Positions 43,058-51,158 of a DNA stretch of 64,000 bases are shown here, piece by piece. Every line of letters starts with the position of its first letter. Position 1 is the stretch's first letter. The notes under the pieces were generated by a model, which had not been told where the DNA came from, made no database searches, and saw only the letters and a list, made by a program, of their open reading frames with translations. The stretch comes from JACCZX01 sp963824935 (GTDB taxonomy: Bacteria; Pseudomonadota; Gammaproteobacteria; Burkholderiales; Burkholderiaceae_F): assembly GCA_963824935.1 (NCBI GenBank), contig CAWGRF010000016.1, forward strand, positions 1-64,000, given 5' to 3'. Both the position numbers and the translations under genes were made by a program.

Positions 43058-43876
43058 CTATTCGTCATTCGCCGCAGCAATCGCTTCGTAGTCGAGCACC
43101 CATTGCGGCTTGCGCTTGTCGAGAAACGCGCGCACACCTTCGCGTCCGTCTTTGCCGGCGCGAATGTCCGCAATGCGGCGCGCAGTGTCGGCAACGAGCG
43201 CATCGTCGATCGGACGTGCAGCCAGATCGCGCACTAATTGCTTCGCTTCCGCCACCGCGCTCTGACTGGTCAACATCAGTGCGCCGAGAATCTCATTGAC
43301 CTTCGCGTCCAGTTCATCAGCCAAGGCGATCTCCTGCACGAGCCCGATGCGGTATGCCTCACCGGCATCGAATTTTTCCGCGGTCAGAAAGTACCGGCGC
43401 GCGGCATTCGGATGCATCGCGCGTAAAACATACGGGCCGATCGTGGCCGGAATCAGCCCCAGTTTGGTTTCGGAAAGGCAAAACGTCGCATCGTGCGATG
43501 CCGCCGCGATATCGCATGCTGCCATCAGGCCAACGCCGCCGGCGTATGTGTCGCCATGAACGCGCGCAATCACCGGCTTCGGGCATTCGTAGATCGTACG
43601 CAGCATCGTTGCCAGCTTCATCGCATCGGCATAGTTCTCGTCATGTGAATAGCCGGACATGCGCCTCATCCAGTCGAGATCGGCGCCGGCGCAGAACGAC
43701 GGGCCCTTGGCTGCGAGCACGATCGCGCGCACATCGTCGTCACGGCCGAACTCTATGAACGCTTGCGTCAGCTCAGCGATCGAGACCTCGTTGAATGCGT
43801 TGCGCACGTCCTCGCGCGCGAGCCAGATGACGGCGACCCGATGGTTGACGGTGACTTCCAGTGTCTTGAAATTCAT
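43058..43876 (-). CDS. liuC: Methylglutaconyl-CoA hydratase (enoyl-CoA hydratase family)
   Basis: A 272-residue crotonase-fold enzyme. The first oxyanion-hole region is PSFCAGADLDWMRRMSGYSH, characteristic of LiuC-type proteins, and the second is RVHGDTYAGGVGLMAACDIA. ETKLGLIPATIGPYVLRAMH follows. It hydrates 3-methylglutaconyl-CoA to HMG-CoA, the step between MccAB and HMG-CoA lyase. Substrate assignment rests on the operon and the ADLDWM motif. Its ATG overlaps the stop of the hydrolase upstream. Confidence 0.9.
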   Translation of the reverse strand: MNFKTLEVTVNHRVAVIWLAREDVRNAFNEVSIAELTQAFIEFGRDDDVRAIVLAAKGPSFCAGADLDWMRRMSGYSHDENYADAMKLATMLRTIYECPKPVIARVHGDTYAGGVGLMAACDIAAASHDATFCLSETKLGLIPATIGPYVLRAMHPNAARRYFLTAEKFDAGEAYRIGLVQEIALADELDAKVNEILGALMLTSQSAVAEAKQLVRDLAARPIDDALVADTARRIADIRAGKDGREGVRAFLDKRKPQWVLDYEAIAAANDE

Positions 43877-44671
43877 TTCGCTAGATGTTGGCCAAGGAAT
43901 CGATCGAGTTCCGCAAGCGATGCTTCGCGCGCGGCCGGATTGCCGCCGACATGTACGCCGCGCTGGTCCGGCCCGGCCGGAATGTCGGCGCGAAAACGGA
44001 CGGGGTTGCGACTGTCAAAGCCATGATGGCCGTCTGCGTACGTGCGCACGGTGACTGTGTCCGGATGGCCCGTTTGAAAGCGTTGCGGCCAGTTCCTGGC
44101 ACGGCGCGGCGGGTGTCCAGTCATCGGCTTCGCCGAGCAGCATCAGCAGCGGTGCAGCCGGTTGCACCAACGGGCGCCGTTTCCACGCGCCACAATCCGG
44201 GTAGTAGGCGACGATCGCCGCCGGCTGCGACGACCATAGCGATCGGTCCAGTACGTTAAGCGCGGTCATCCCACCGTGCGACCAGCCGACGATCGCAATG
44301 CGCTCCGAGTCCACATCAGCGCGAGTCCTTAACCAGGCCGCGGTGCGTAATACGTCGGCACGGCGGTGCGCGACTCTTGATCGTGCGTTGCTCGGGTCGC
44401 TGCGCACATATCGCTGCCCTGGCCACGCGAGCCGGAAGCTGTCGGGCGCAACGACATGCCAGCCGGCGGCGTTCCAGCGTTGGGCGTACGAAGGATATCG
44501 GTCGTCAAATTGGCCGCGACTGTTATAGAGCCCGGCGCAGCCGTGCAGGGCGATGATTGCGGGACGGCGTCCGGATTGCGCGGCAGGCTGCCATTGCAGC
44601 CGCAGCGTCGGATCGCCCGGCAGGTCAATCGGCTCGAAAGCGCGCGCGACAGTGCAGAAGACAACCAGCAC
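43873..44671 (-). CDS. Dienelactone-hydrolase-like alpha/beta hydrolase (one frame change)
   Basis: An exported hydrolase with a hydrophobic start (MLVVFCTVARAFEPIDLPGD). The body carries PAIIALHGCAGLYNSRGQF, the nucleophile elbow GWSHGGMTAL and the acid in LMLLGEADDWTPA. A frame change near 44095 leads to NWPQRFQTGHPDTVTVRTYA and the catalytic His in DGHHGFD. The triad is complete across both frames. It resembles the dienelactone hydrolase family; natural substrates are unknown. Location in the leu operon may be incidental. Confidence 0.75.
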
Positions 44672-44698
44672 TGCACCAAACGCCGCATCTCGAAAGGT

Positions 44699-45853
44699 TC
44701 AGGCGGGCTGCCATCGCTTTGCAACCTCTTCCAGCATCACTTCAGTCGCGCCACCGCCGATCGCCAGCACGCGCGCATCGCGCACCAGCCGCTCGATTGG
44801 ACTCTCGCGCATGTAACCCATGCCGCCATGGAACTGCTGGCACGTGTAGGTGACTTCGTTGACCAGCTCGCCGGTCAGCGCTTTCAGCATCGACACTTCG
44901 CGCACCGCATCGTGTTGCTGGTCGACCAGCCAGGCGCAGTGGTACAGCAACTGGCGCGCAGCTTCGGTCTTCGCCGCCAGCATTGAAAGCTGTTGCCGCA
45001 CCGTTTGCTTGTCCCACAAAGGCGCGCCGAATGCATTGCGCTCGTTGACGTACCGATACGCCAGATCGAGCGCCGTCAGGCAGTGGCCGATTGCCATCGA
45101 GCCCAGCGCGATACGCTCGGTCTGAAAGTTGCGCATGATCGCGTAGAAACCGGCGTTCTCTTCGCCGATCAGGTGATCGTACGGAATTCGGCATTCGTCG
45201 AACACCAGCTCGGCCGTGTCGGAGGCGAGCCAGCCACTTTTCTTTAGCGCGCGTCCGACCCGAAATCCCGGCGTGCCCTTCTCGACAGCGAAGATCGACA
45301 ACCCGCGCGAGCCTTTCGCCTTCACATCGGTGCGCGCGGCGACGAATGTCAAGTCAGCGTGGACGCCGTTCGTGATGAACATCTTGCTGCCGCTGATCAC
45401 CCACGTGTCGCCGTCGCGCCTGGCCTGCGTGCGGATGGCAGCGACGTCGGATCCGGCATCCGGCTCAGTGACACCGACCGCTGTGATCAACTCGCCGGAA
45501 GTGATTTTGGGTAGCCAGCGCGCTTTCTGCTCGGCGCTACCCGCGTGTGCAAGATGCGGACTCGCCATGTCGGTATGCACCAGCACAGTAATCACGAATC
45601 CGCCCGATGTCGCGCGCGACAGCGCTTCCTGGAATACGACATTGGTCGTCATGTCGGCGCCGGCGCCGCCGTAGTCGGGCGGATACATCAGGCCGAGCCA
45701 GCCGAGCGAGCCCATCTTGCGCAGCACGTCGCGCGGCGTAAAGCCCGCTTCATCCCACTCGAGCGCGTGCGGCTCGACCTCGCTGGCAACGAAGCGCGCC
45801 ACCTGGCGGCGCAGATCGTCGTGTTCGGGGCGAAAGTACGCGCTGGTGCTCAC
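44699..45853 (-). CDS. Acyl-CoA dehydrogenase (isovaleryl-CoA dehydrogenase-like)
   Basis: A 384-residue FAD enzyme with a GTG start (VSTSAYFRPEHDD). It has MYPPDYGGAGADMTTN, the FAD segment ITAVGVTEPDAGSDVAAI, WVISGSKMFITNGVHADLT, and QQFHGGMGYMRESPIERLVR. At the usual C-terminal catalytic-Glu position it has IGGGATE, as in isovaleryl-CoA dehydrogenase (IGAGTSE), so the base is probably the Glu in QTERIALGS. Between mccB and liuC it should supply 3-methylcrotonyl-CoA, the first step of the pathway. Confidence 0.88.
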   Translation of the reverse strand: MSTSAYFRPEHDDLRRQVARFVASEVEPHALEWDEAGFTPRDVLRKMGSLGWLGLMYPPDYGGAGADMTTNVVFQEALSRATSGGFVITVLVHTDMASPHLAHAGSAEQKARWLPKITSGELITAVGVTEPDAGSDVAAIRTQARRDGDTWVISGSKMFITNGVHADLTFVAARTDVKAKGSRGLSIFAVEKGTPGFRVGRALKKSGWLASDTAELVFDECRIPYDHLIGEENAGFYAIMRNFQTERIALGSMAIGHCLTALDLAYRYVNERNAFGAPLWDKQTVRQQLSMLAAKTEAARQLLYHCAWLVDQQHDAVREVSMLKALTGELVNEVTYTCQQFHGGMGYMRESPIERLVRDARVLAIGGGATEVMLEEVAKRWQPA

Positions 45854-45854
45854 G

Positions 45855-47462
45855 CTACATCCGAAACACGCCGAACTTAGTCTCCGGAATCTCGGCATTC
45901 AGTGCTGCTGACAATCCGAGCGCGAGGCACATGCGAGTGTCGAGCGGGTCGATGACACCGTCGTCCCATAGCCGCGCGCTGGCGTAGTACGGATGCCCCT
46001 CGTGCTCGAACTGCGCCAGGATCGGCGCCTTGAACGCCGCTTCTTCATCGTGGCTAAACGAGCCACCGCGCGCTTCGATGCCGTCGCGCCTGACGGTGGC
46101 AAGCACGCTCGCCGCCTGTTCGCCGCCCATCACGTTGATGCGCGCATTTGGCCACATCCACAGAAAGCGCGGAGAAAACGCGCGTCCGCACATGCCGTAG
46201 TTGCCGGCACCGAAGCTGCCACCGATGATCACGGTGAACTTCGGAACCTGCGCGCACGCAACCGCCGTGACCATTTTCGCGCCATGGCGCGCAATACCTT
46301 CACTCTCGTATTTGCGGCCGACCATGAAACCGGAGATGTTCTGCAGGAACACCAGCGGTACCTTGCGCTGGCAAGTGAGCTCGATAAAGTGCGCAGCCTT
46401 TTGTGCGCTTTCCGAAAACAGAATGCCATTGTTGGCGATGATGCCGACCGGCATGCCCTCGATCCATGCGAAGCCGGTCACCAGCGTGGTTGCGTAGCGC
46501 GCCTTCCATTCGTCGAGTTCCGACGCATCGACGATGCGGGCGATGACCTCGCGCACGTCGTACGGTTTGCGCGTGTCAGTCGGAATCACGCCATACAGAT
46601 CGGCGGGATCGAGCTTCGGCGGCCGTGGATCGCGCAGCTGCTGTTGCGCCGGCTTCACGTAGTTCGTCGTCGCCACGATGCGGCGTGCCAGCGCCAGTGC
46701 GTGCGCGTCGTTCGCGGCCAGGTGATCGGCCACTCCCGAGAGCCGCGTGTGCACATCGCCACCGCCGAGCTCTTCGGCGCTGACGATTTCGCCGATTGCT
46801 GCCTTGACCAGCGGCGGCCCGCCAAGAAAGATCGTGCCTTGATTCGCAACGATGATCGATTCGTCGCTCATCGCTGGCACGTACGCACCGCCCGCGGTAC
46901 ACGAACCCATCACGATCGCGATCTGCGGAATGCCGGCGGCCGAAAGCGTCGCCTGGTTGAAAAAGATGCGACCAAAGTGTTCGCGATCCGGAAACACATC
47001 GTCTTGATTCGGCAGATTGGCGCCGCCCGAATCGACCAGGTAGATACAAGGCAAGCGGTTCTCGCGCGCGATCTCCTGTGCGCGCAAGTGCTTCTTGACC
47101 GTGATCGGATAGTAGGTGCCACCCTTGACTGTCGCGTCATTGCACACGATGACGCACTCGCGGCCGGACACACGGCCGACCCCGGTAATGATGCCGGCCG
47201 ATGGCGCCGCATCGTCGTACATGCCGTATGCCGCAAGCTGCGACAGTTCGAGAAACGGTGTGCCGGGATCGAGCAGCAGCTGAACACGATCACGCGGCAG
47301 CAATTTTCCGCGCGCGGTGTGTTTCTTGCGCGCCTCGGCGCCGCCGCCGGCAGCGATTGCGGTGATCTTGCTCTTGAGGTCGGCCACCAGCGCACGCATC
47401 GTGTCGGCGTTTGACTGGAACTCGGCTTGGCGCGGGTTAAGGCGTGTTTCGAGCAATGTCAT
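45855..47462 (-). CDS. mccB: 3-methylcrotonyl-CoA carboxylase beta subunit
   Basis: A 535-residue carboxyltransferase. It shows KKHTARGKLLPRDRVQLLLD, the N-terminal acyl-CoA site YLVDSGGANLPNQDDVFPDR, IAIVMGSCTAGGAYVPAMSD and the C-terminal biotin side FLQNISGFMVGRKYESEGIA and GGSFGAGNYGMCGRAFSPRF, with WPNARINVMGGEQAA. It transfers CO2 from MccA-biotin to 3-methylcrotonyl-CoA. The GANLPNQDDVFPDR segment is typical of MccB rather than PccB. The next gene's GTG is one base away from its stop. Confidence 0.95.
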   Translation of the reverse strand: MTLLETRLNPRQAEFQSNADTMRALVADLKSKITAIAAGGGAEARKKHTARGKLLPRDRVQLLLDPGTPFLELSQLAAYGMYDDAAPSAGIITGVGRVSGRECVIVCNDATVKGGTYYPITVKKHLRAQEIARENRLPCIYLVDSGGANLPNQDDVFPDREHFGRIFFNQATLSAAGIPQIAIVMGSCTAGGAYVPAMSDESIIVANQGTIFLGGPPLVKAAIGEIVSAEELGGGDVHTRLSGVADHLAANDAHALALARRIVATTNYVKPAQQQLRDPRPPKLDPADLYGVIPTDTRKPYDVREVIARIVDASELDEWKARYATTLVTGFAWIEGMPVGIIANNGILFSESAQKAAHFIELTCQRKVPLVFLQNISGFMVGRKYESEGIARHGAKMVTAVACAQVPKFTVIIGGSFGAGNYGMCGRAFSPRFLWMWPNARINVMGGEQAASVLATVRRDGIEARGGSFSHDEEAAFKAPILAQFEHEGHPYYASARLWDDGVIDPLDTRMCLALGLSAALNAEIPETKFGVFRM

Positions 47463-47501
47463 CGTTGTATGTTAGTGCCTGGCCTAGCGCGACGCGACGC
47501 C

Positions 47502-48083
47502 TCACCGTGCGTCGCGCCCAAACAAATCGGCCTCGGTCCAGCCGAGCGCTGCAAGATCGTCGGCCCGGTAGTGCGTTTCGCTCGGCATCACGAACTCGTC
47601 GAGCTGCGGCGGCTTGATTGCGGTGCCGGCAAGCATTGCATGCGCCTGGCCGCGGTGATGAATTTGGTGTGTCAACAGATGCATCAGAACATGACGCGCA
47701 CGGTCACGCTGAACGAATGTGCCGCGATCCATCTGAACCTCAACTTCGAGCGCCGCGTCGTCAGCCGCGTCGCACCAGTCGATCAGGCGTTGATCCGAGG
47801 TGACCTGCGCTTCAGCGAGCGCACGCATCTCGTCGTACGGTGTTTCCGATTCGAACGCACGCCGCATATCCGCCTCGCGATACAACGCGGCGATGTAGTA
47901 CCAGTCGACAATCAGGATATGGTTCAGCGTTGCCCACAGGCTCGGGAAAAAGCTGGTGCGCGGCGCTTTGAATTCCTCGTTGGTGAGCTTCCGGCAGGCG
48001 CCGTGCAGGCGATGATTGGCAAGACGATTGGCGCGCGCCAATGTACGAATGTGTTGCAGCAACGTGCTCGGGGATCCGCTCAT
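47502..48083 (-). CDS. DinB family protein
   Basis: A 193-residue four-helix protein. The metal histidines of DinB/YfiT proteins are visible: LWATLNHILIVDWYYIAALY (first His) and LMHLLTHQIHHRGQAHAML (second and third). It starts MSGSPSTLLQHIRTLARANR; the ATG overlaps the GST stop by four bases. DinB-fold proteins are often thiol-dependent transferases, but the substrate is unknown. The pairing with a glutathione transferase is suggestive. Confidence 0.85.
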   Translation of the reverse strand: MSGSPSTLLQHIRTLARANRLANHRLHGACRKLTNEEFKAPRTSFFPSLWATLNHILIVDWYYIAALYREADMRRAFESETPYDEMRALAEAQVTSDQRLIDWCDAADDAALEVEVQMDRGTFVQRDRARHVLMHLLTHQIHHRGQAHAMLAGTAIKPPQLDEFVMPSETHYRADDLAALGWTEADLFGRDAR

Positions 48084-48682
48084 GGCGACGGCATGACCGA
48101 AACGCCCGGCGCCTTGCTTACCCGGGCAAGCCACGCGCTGACCGCTCGATAAGGCGCGATGTCGAAGCCGCCCTCATCGGCCTTGTGTGTATATGCGAAC
48201 AGCGCGAGGTCGGCGATCGACAGTGCGCTTCCGGCGAAGAATTCACGGTCGGCAAGGTGGCGATCCATTACGCCGAGCGCCGCATAGCCGCGCTTTTCCA
48301 GCTCGGGCAAACGCGGATCGTCGTGCTTTTTCAGAAACGCGCGGATATAGCGCGCTACTGCGATCGCAGTTTCATGACTGTATTGCTCGAAAAACATCCA
48401 CTGCAACACACGGGCACGGTCGAGCTTGTCGGCGGGAATCAGCGGCGTGCCTTCACCCAGATACCAGAGAATCGCGTTCGATTCGGGCAGGAACGTCGTT
48501 TCGTCAATCGACAGCACGGGAACCTTGCCGTTGGCGTTCATCGCCAGAAACGAAGGCGTGCGCGTCTCACCCTTTACCGTGTCGATTTCGCGCCATTGAT
48601 AGGGCAGACGCAGGATGTCCAGGATCATCCTGACTTTGTGGCAGTTGCCCGATGCCGCCATCCCATAGACCACCAGGTTCAT
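48080..48682 (-). CDS. Glutathione S-transferase family protein
   Basis: A 200-residue GST. The thioredoxin-like domain starts MNLVVYGMAASGNCHKVRMI with S11/C14 as candidate catalytic residues, contains the cis-Pro in NGKVPVLSIDE and the GSH gamma-glutamyl contact in LPESNAILWYLGEGT, and is followed by an all-helical domain (FAGSALSIADLALFAYTHKA). The start was set at 48682 because the fold begins there. It is likely cytosolic; the substrate is unknown. It is the first gene of the minus-strand run toward the leucine operon. Confidence 0.9.
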   Translation of the reverse strand: MNLVVYGMAASGNCHKVRMILDILRLPYQWREIDTVKGETRTPSFLAMNANGKVPVLSIDETTFLPESNAILWYLGEGTPLIPADKLDRARVLQWMFFEQYSHETAIAVARYIRAFLKKHDDPRLPELEKRGYAALGVMDRHLADREFFAGSALSIADLALFAYTHKADEGGFDIAPYRAVSAWLARVSKAPGVSVMPSP

Positions 48683-48760
48683 TTCGGCCTCCTTTCGAGC
48701 TTCGTTCAAAATTTCAGCCCCGAAGTTTGACACCGGCGGCATCAGGCACACTCGCGACCC

Positions 48761-49900
48761 ATGAATAAACCCCGATCGATTGGAATCGTTGCGCCAAAGT
48801 CGCGGCGGTTCGACGCCCCGCTGACACTGCTTAGCGGGGCGTCGATCGACGGCTATTCGCTGACCTTCGAGACCTACGGCGAGTTGAATAGCAACCGCAG
48901 CAACGCTGTCCTGATCTGTCACGCGCTTAACGCATCTCATCATGTGGCCGGCACTTACGCGGACGCTGCAGACGAGCTGGGCTGGTGGGACAACATGGTC
49001 GGCCCCGGTAAGCCGGTCGACACCGACCGTTTCTTTGTCGTGGGCGTTAACAACCTGGGCTCGTGCTTCGGCTCGACCGGGCCGATGTCGATCGACCCTG
49101 CAGTCGGCCGACCCTATGGCGCACGCTTTCCGGTCGTGACCGTGGAAGACTGGGTCAATGCGCAGGCGCGCCTGGCCGATGCGCTCGGAATCGTGCGCTG
49201 GGCTGCAGTGATGGGCGGGTCGCTCGGCGGCATGCAAGCACTGTCATGGACGATTCAGTATCCGCAGCGCGTCGGCCATTGCGTCGCCATCGCAGCGGCG
49301 CCGCGTCTGTCGGCGCAAAACATCGCTTTCAACGAAGTTGCGCGCACCGCGATTCGCTCCGATCCGGACTTTCACGGCGGCGATTACTACGCGCACGGTA
49401 CGGTGCCCAAGCGCGGATTACGGGTAGCGCGGATGATCGGCCACATCACCTACCTGTCGGGTGAAGACATGGCCGAGAAGTTCGGCCGTGCAATGGGGGC
49501 GTCCGAGTACCAGTTTCACTACGAAGTCGAATTTGAAGTAGAGCGCTACCTGCGGTACCAGGGCGACAAGTTCTCCGAGTATTTCGATGCCAACACCTAT
49601 CTGCTGATTACGCGAGCGCTCGATTACTTCGATCCGGCCAAGGCGACCGGGGGCGATCTGGTAGCGGCGCTTGCGCCGGCTCGCGCGAAGTTTCTGCTGG
49701 CCGCATTCACCACCGACTGGCGTTTCCCGCCGGCGCGCTCGCGCGAGATTGTCGAAGCGCTGATCGACAACGGGCTCGATGTGGCCTATGCCGAGATCGA
49801 CGCCCCGCATGGCCACGACGCGTTCCTGCTCGAAGATCCCCGTTATCACCGCGTGGTGCGGGCGTATTTCGACAACATTGCGCAGGAGATCGGCGCATGA
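48761..49900 (+). CDS. metX: Homoserine O-acyltransferase MetX
   Basis: A 379-residue alpha/beta-hydrolase-fold transferase. Ser153 lies in AAVMGGSLGGMQAL; the acid and His are in TDWRFPPARSREI and EIDAPHGHDAFL near the end, and the N-terminal CHALNASHHVAG is the family signature. It acylates homoserine for methionine synthesis. In betaproteobacteria many MetX proteins prefer succinyl-CoA over acetyl-CoA, and I cannot decide from sequence alone. It overlaps metW by four bases. An inverted repeat lies in its first codons. Confidence 0.93.
   Translation: MNKPRSIGIVAPKSRRFDAPLTLLSGASIDGYSLTFETYGELNSNRSNAVLICHALNASHHVAGTYADAADELGWWDNMVGPGKPVDTDRFFVVGVNNLGSCFGSTGPMSIDPAVGRPYGARFPVVTVEDWVNAQARLADALGIVRWAAVMGGSLGGMQALSWTIQYPQRVGHCVAIAAAPRLSAQNIAFNEVARTAIRSDPDFHGGDYYAHGTVPKRGLRVARMIGHITYLSGEDMAEKFGRAMGASEYQFHYEVEFEVERYLRYQGDKFSEYFDANTYLLITRALDYFDPAKATGGDLVAALAPARAKFLLAAFTTDWRFPPARSREIVEALIDNGLDVAYAEIDAPHGHDAFLLEDPRYHRVVRAYFDNIAQEIGA
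48811..48844. repeat. 12-bp perfect inverted repeat inside the metX start
   Basis: CGACGCCCCGCT (48811-48822) and AGCGGGGCGTCG (48833-48844) are exact reverse complements separated by ten bases, within metX codons about 17-28. A hairpin of this strength in an mRNA just after a start codon could slow or pause ribosomes. It may also be chance in GC-rich coding DNA. Confidence 0.6.
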
Positions 49901-50493
49901 ACGAGGCACCCGCGCTGCGCGTTGATCTGCAACAGATCGCCGATTGGGTGCTGCCGGAAAGCCGCGTGCTCGACCTCGGCTGCGGCGACGGCACCCTGCT
50001 TGCGCACCTGCGTGAACATAAACGCTGCCATGGCTATGGCGTCGAGATTAGCGACGATCAGGTGGCGCAGTGCGTGCGCTCCGGCATCAACGTCATTCAG
50101 GCCAACCTCGATGCCGGCCTGCGCATGTTTGCTGACGCGATGTTCGATACCGTCGTGCTGTCGCAAACGCTGCAGGCGATGCATAACGCCGAGGGCATTC
50201 TGCGTGAGATGGCGCGTGTGGCACGGCAGGGTGTGGTGAGCTTTCCCAATTTCGGGCATTGGAAACACGCCGCGTCGTTGCTGGCGGGCCGCATGCCGGT
50301 GACGAGCCACATTCCGTATCAGTGGTACGACACGCCAAACATTCATCTGTGCACGCTTAAGGATTTCGAGATTCTCGCGGCAAAGATCGGTTTGCAGATC
50401 AGTGGCCGAGCCGTGTTCGCCGACGGCCAATCGGTCCATGTGCTGCCGGCTTGGCGTGCGACACTGGCGGTGTACCGCTTCCAAACGCTCTGA
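49897..50493 (+). CDS. metW: Methionine biosynthesis protein MetW
   Basis: A 198-residue SAM-dependent methyltransferase-fold protein. Motif I is SRVLDLGCGDGTLLAHLREH, then GVEISDDQVAQCVRSGINVI, the family-typical FDTVVLSQTLQAMHNAEGIL, VVSFPNFGHWKHAASLLAGR and PYQWYDTPNIHLCTLKDFE. MetW is required with MetX for acylhomoserine formation and may bind SAM as a sensor or modulate MetX. The four-base overlap with metX implies stoichiometric synthesis. Confidence 0.93.
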   Translation: MNEAPALRVDLQQIADWVLPESRVLDLGCGDGTLLAHLREHKRCHGYGVEISDDQVAQCVRSGINVIQANLDAGLRMFADAMFDTVVLSQTLQAMHNAEGILREMARVARQGVVSFPNFGHWKHAASLLAGRMPVTSHIPYQWYDTPNIHLCTLKDFEILAAKIGLQISGRAVFADGQSVHVLPAWRATLAVYRFQTL

Positions 50494-50520
50494 GCTCGGG
50501 CATCTACAAGGAGAAAAGCG

Positions 50521-50646
50521 ATGTTCCGTTTGTCTGTGTCGCTCGCTCTTGCGCTGGCCGCTTCGGCTGCGATAGCCGCCTCCGATGTTCCGCGCCGCAA
50601 GTCCGAGTTCAATGTCAATGACTACAAGAAGCCTGCGAAAAAATGA
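50521..50646 (+). CDS. 41-residue secreted small protein
   Basis: An ATG preceded by AAGGAGAAA opens a frame for MFRLSVSLALALAASAAIAA (a clean signal peptide, cleavage near IAA-SDV) followed by about 21 mature residues that are basic (VPRRKSEFNVNDYKKPAKK). The stop overlaps the cupin ATG (ATGA). The signal and ribosome site support a real gene. Function unknown. Confidence 0.55.
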   Translation: MFRLSVSLALALAASAAIAASDVPRRKSEFNVNDYKKPAKK

Positions 50647-51158
50647 GCGAAACGCTGCGGGACAAACTGGTCCGTAATATCGATGAGGTCGAGTGGCGGA
50701 CGGAAGAAGCTCGCTCGCCGCTATACGAAGGTGTTCGGTCGGCAAGCGTGATCGGCGGGCGTGGCGCCAGCACTGTCGCGAAAAAACTCGGCGCCTCGAT
50801 CGACATCGTGCCGCCGGGCAAGATCACGTGTCCGTATCACTTTCATTACGCGCAGGAAGAGATGTTCATCATTCTTGAAGGCGCGGGCACCTTGCGAGTG
50901 GCGGGTGAAATGATCGCAGTGCGTGCCGGAGATGTGATCGACATTCCGGCGGGGCCGGAGTACCCGCATCACCTGATCAACACATCGAATGCGCCGCTGA
51001 AGTATCTGTCGATCAGCACCAAGGAGTATCCGGAGATTTGCGAGTATCCGGATTCCGGCAAGTACCTGGCGTTCACTCCGGTCGCCGGGCCGTTGCTACA
51101 AAAAGGTCGCATGCATCGACCCGATACCGATCTCGATTATTGGGACGGCGAGCCTTGA
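50643..51158 (+). CDS. Cupin-domain protein
   Basis: A 171-residue cupin. The first metal motif is ITCPYHFHYAQEEMFIILEG (H-F-H ... E) and the second PAGPEYPHHLINTS; the rest carries TLRVAGEMIAVRAGDVIDIP. These features fit the RmlC-like cupins that bind small molecules or isomerise sugars; no specific function is apparent. It overlaps the small secreted protein and converges with ampG, whose stop lies inside its last 22 bp. Confidence 0.82.
   Translation: MSETLRDKLVRNIDEVEWRTEEARSPLYEGVRSASVIGGRGASTVAKKLGASIDIVPPGKITCPYHFHYAQEEMFIILEGAGTLRVAGEMIAVRAGDVIDIPAGPEYPHHLINTSNAPLKYLSISTKEYPEICEYPDSGKYLAFTPVAGPLLQKGRMHRPDTDLDYWDGEP

Noticed and set aside
45993..47414. A 473-codon open frame opposite mccB
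   Set aside because: Same shadow effect in GC-rich coding DNA; mccB on the minus strand is unambiguous.
48683..48760. SAM-responsive riboswitch in the metX leader
   Set aside because: The leader is only 78 bp and I could not identify the conserved core of SAM-I, SAM-II or SAM-IV.
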